Positions 5,410 to 6,630 of a stretch of 6,630 bases of DNA are shown here, one piece after another. Both the position numbers and the translations under genes were made by a program. The notes beneath the pieces are model-generated. The model was not told the origin of the DNA. It saw nothing but the letters and a program-made list of their open reading frames with translations, and made no database searches. Every line of letters starts with the position of its first letter. Within the stretch, counting starts at the first letter, position 1. The stretch is from Pseudomonadota bacterium (GTDB lineage Bacteria > Pseudomonadota > Alphaproteobacteria > Rhizobiales > Kaistiaceae), in assembly GCA_023433185.1 (NCBI GenBank), contig JAEZEN010000596.1, positions 1-6,630 on the forward strand, in the 5' to 3' direction.

Positions 5410-5451
5410 GCCGGCGGCGTCCCTCACCGGATGCCGCCGGCTTGTCTCTTG
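5410..5451 (+). terminator. Strong terminator-like hairpin with no gene in front
   Basis: GCCGGCGGC (5410-5418) and GCCGCCGGC (5433-5441) are perfect 9-bp arms. The stem can extend inward through G-T, T-A and two C-G pairs, to 13 pairs with a CTCACC loop. On the plus strand it is followed by TTGTCTCTTG, T-rich for this genome. It lies 138 bp before the hydrolase start, so it could end a short RNA from about 5315 or act as an attenuator in the hydrolase leader. Confidence 0.55.
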
Positions 5452-5484
5452 CCGGCGCGGGTTCGGAGCACAGATCGCGGCGGC

Positions 5485-5513
5485 TTGAGCCGTTCCCCCC
5501 GTTCCCGTAAACC
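5485..5513 (+). promoter_or_regulatory. Weak promoter candidate for the hydrolase
   Basis: TTGAGC at 5485-5490 and TAAACC at 5508-5513 have an ideal 17-bp spacer, although the -10 matches TATAAT at only three positions. Start of transcription near 5520 would give a leader of about 60 nt. It lies downstream of the terminator-like hairpin, which would make that hairpin independent of hydrolase expression. Confidence 0.3.
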
Positions 5514-5578
5514 ATGGCCGGCGACCGCATCCGAAGGTGGGGACGGGCGCGGCGGCATCGCGCGGGCCGGGGTACGAC

Positions 5579-6520
5579 GTGGAACTCTACGGAACCGAAA
5601 ACAACCCCGTGCCCGAAGGCGCCGCGGTCGGCGAGATCCAGACCAGCGATGGCGTGCGGCTCCGCACCGCGGTGTGGCGCCCGACGGTGCGGCGGAGCCT
5701 CGGCACGGTCTGCATCCTCCAGGGCCGGGCCGAATCGATCGAGCGCTATTTCGAGACCGTGAACGATCTCCGCCGGCGCGGCTTCGCGGTGGCGAGCCTC
5801 GACTGGCGCGGCCAGGGCGGATCGGAGCGGCGGCTCAGGAACCCGCGGAAGGCCCACGTCGACAGCTTCACCGAGTACGACCGCGACCTCGATGCCTTCA
5901 TGCAGCAGGTCGCCCTGCCCGACTGCCCGCCGCCGCATTTCGCCCTCGCCCATTCCACGGGCGGGCTGATCTGTCTCCGCGGCGTGCATGACGGCCGCGT
6001 GCGGTTTGCCCGCATCGTGATGGACGGCCCCCTCCTCGCCCTCGGGCCGCGCAATCCCCGGCAGGGCCTCGTCGCCGCGGTCTCCGCCCTCGCCACCGCG
6101 CTGGGCTTCGGCGAACTCGAGGTGCCGGGACGCTTCGCCATGGGTGTCGAGAGCATGAAGTTCGAGGGCAACCCGCTGACCAGCGAGGCCGTCCGCTTCG
6201 AACGCAACCGCGAGATCGCGCTTCGCGCGCCGCAGGTGAGCGTCGGGCTGCCAACCTATGGCTGGCTCTATGCCGCGACACAGGCGATGGCCGAGGCTGG
6301 CGACGAAGCCTTTCCGACGCGCATCACCACGCCGATCCTGCTCGTCGCCGGATCGCTCGACACCGTGATCTCGGTGCCGGCGGTCGAGCGGCTGGCGGGC
6401 GAACTGCGCACCGCCTCCTTCGTGCTCGTACCCGGCGCCCGGCACGAGATGCTGATGGAGCGCGACCGGCTGCGCGAGCAGTACTGGGCCGCCTTCGACG
6501 CCTTCGTGCCCGGCCCCTGA
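5579..6520 (+). CDS. Alpha/beta hydrolase, lysophospholipase / monoacylglycerol lipase type
   Basis: Encodes 313 residues from the GTG at 5579. That start is preferred because homologues of this PldB-like family begin with M-x-L-Y-x-T-x-x-N-P-x-P-E-G, matched here by MELYGTENNPVPEG, with CCGGGG a few bases upstream. An in-frame GTG at 5537 would add 14 unconserved residues. The catalytic triad is visible: nucleophile S126 in AHSTGG, D261 in VAGSLDTVIS, and H289 in PGARHEML. Strand and oxyanion features are TVCILQGRAESIERYF (43-58) and VASLDWRGQGGSERRL (71-86), both typical. The elbow is A-H-S-T-G instead of the commoner G/A-H-S-M-G. No signal peptide is seen, so a cytoplasmic enzyme acting on lysophospholipids, monoacylglycerols or similar esters is likely; the true substrate is unknown. 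It is transcribed alone and is convergent with the partial gene at the right edge. Confidence 0.88.
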   Translation: MELYGTENNPVPEGAAVGEIQTSDGVRLRTAVWRPTVRRSLGTVCILQGRAESIERYFETVNDLRRRGFAVASLDWRGQGGSERRLRNPRKAHVDSFTEYDRDLDAFMQQVALPDCPPPHFALAHSTGGLICLRGVHDGRVRFARIVMDGPLLALGPRNPRQGLVAAVSALATALGFGELEVPGRFAMGVESMKFEGNPLTSEAVRFERNREIALRAPQVSVGLPTYGWLYAATQAMAEAGDEAFPTRITTPILLVAGSLDTVISVPAVERLAGELRTASFVLVPGARHEMLMERDRLREQYWAAFDAFVPGP

Positions 6521-6531
6521 GCCTGCGGGGC

Positions 6532-6557
6532 CGGCGCTCAGCCGTCGGCGAGCGCCG
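6532..6557. repeat. Inverted repeat at the convergent gene ends
   Basis: CGGCGCTC (6532-6539) and GAGCGCCG (6550-6557) are perfect 8-bp arms around a 10-base loop, 11 bp after the hydrolase stop. The repeat overlaps the stop and last codons of the minus-strand gene. No T-tract follows on either strand, so a terminator role is only possible. Confidence 0.4.
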
Positions 6558-6630
6558 CCAGAACCAGCTCGTGAATGCGGGCGTCGCCGGTCGCACAGAC
6601 CCCGCCGCCCCCCCCCGCCGCGCCGCCGTC
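6538..6630 (-). CDS. C-terminal end of an unidentified gene, 5' partial
   Basis: Reading the minus strand from the right edge gives 30 residues ending at a TGA (6538-6540): DGGAAGGGGG, then VCATGDARIHELVLAALADG. The last 15 residues look like an amphipathic C-terminal helix, and the frame meets the hydrolase end to end with 17 bp between stops, a normal convergent arrangement. The glycine run is encoded partly by a run of nine G. I do not recognise the family from so short a piece. Confidence 0.45.
   Translation of the reverse strand, partial: DGGAAGGGGGVCATGDARIHELVLAALADG

Larger units (their letters stand above)
5133..5578. other. Divergent non-coding region between the secreted protein and the hydrolase
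   Basis: No gene is supported in these 446 bp. Frames open here run on from, or overlap, the flanking genes and have no family-like sequence. It contains a PhoB/OmpR-type direct repeat (5255-5272), an inverted copy GTTCAG at 5287-5292 matching CTGAAC at 5254-5259, CTATAC at 5303-5308 that could serve as a -10, a perfect CCGATCGG palindrome near 5327, a strong terminator-like hairpin (5410-5441) and a weak promoter candidate before the hydrolase (5485-5513). It is long for a genome this tightly packed. Confidence 0.6.

Noticed and set aside
4413..5510. A 365-codon plus-strand frame across the hsp20 leader and the secreted-protein gene
   Set aside because: It runs antisense to a gene with a signal peptide and across a structured leader; no recognisable domain.
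5303..6445. A 380-codon minus-strand frame opposite the hydrolase
   Set aside because: Composition is His/Arg/Glu-rich antisense; the plus-strand frame carries an intact Ser-Asp-His triad.

Overview
The window is very GC-rich and densely coded, with alphaproteobacterial features. The clearest pointers are a class A-type small heat-shock gene behind a ROSE-like RNA thermometer, the lysophospholipase-type hydrolase, and the general codon use. Together they suggest a member of the Hyphomicrobiales (Rhizobiales), but the genus cannot be read from this sequence. No rRNA, tRNA, CRISPR array, transposase or attachment site was seen.

Layout. (1) 1-1301, plus strand: the end of an HvfC/BufC-type gene (cut by the left edge), then a DoxX/HvfX-type membrane protein. 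This pair normally forms the tail of a 'bufferin' (gig/hvf) copper-responsive RiPP operon, whose precursor and MNIO (DUF692) maturase genes would lie just left of the window. (2) 1320-2739: a TetR-family repressor (minus) divergent from a short-chain dehydrogenase (plus). The two share a 70-bp promoter region carrying two inverted copies of a 19-bp operator-like element. (3) 2812-3867: a PLP-dependent low-specificity L-threonine aldolase on the plus strand. (4) 3944-4420, minus: an Hsp20 chaperone with a sigma-32-like promoter, a ~100-nt structured leader whose last hairpin buries the Shine-Dalgarno sequence, and a strong intrinsic terminator. (5) 4692-5132, minus: a secreted protein of unknown function. 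(6) 5133-5578: a 446-bp non-coding region holding an 11-bp-period direct repeat of the OmpR/PhoB type and a strong terminator-like hairpin with no obvious gene in front of it. (7) 5579-6520, plus: an alpha/beta hydrolase (lysophospholipase / monoacylglycerol lipase type). (8) 6538-6630, minus: the last 30 residues of an unidentified gene running off the right edge.

The genes do not form one pathway. They are independent small units: metal/RiPP response, TetR-controlled oxidoreductase, amino-acid metabolism, heat shock, envelope and lipid-type hydrolysis. The signals most worth a second look are the bufferin operon tail, the ROSE-like thermometer, the paired TetR operators, and the possible small RNA or attenuator at about 5310-5450.
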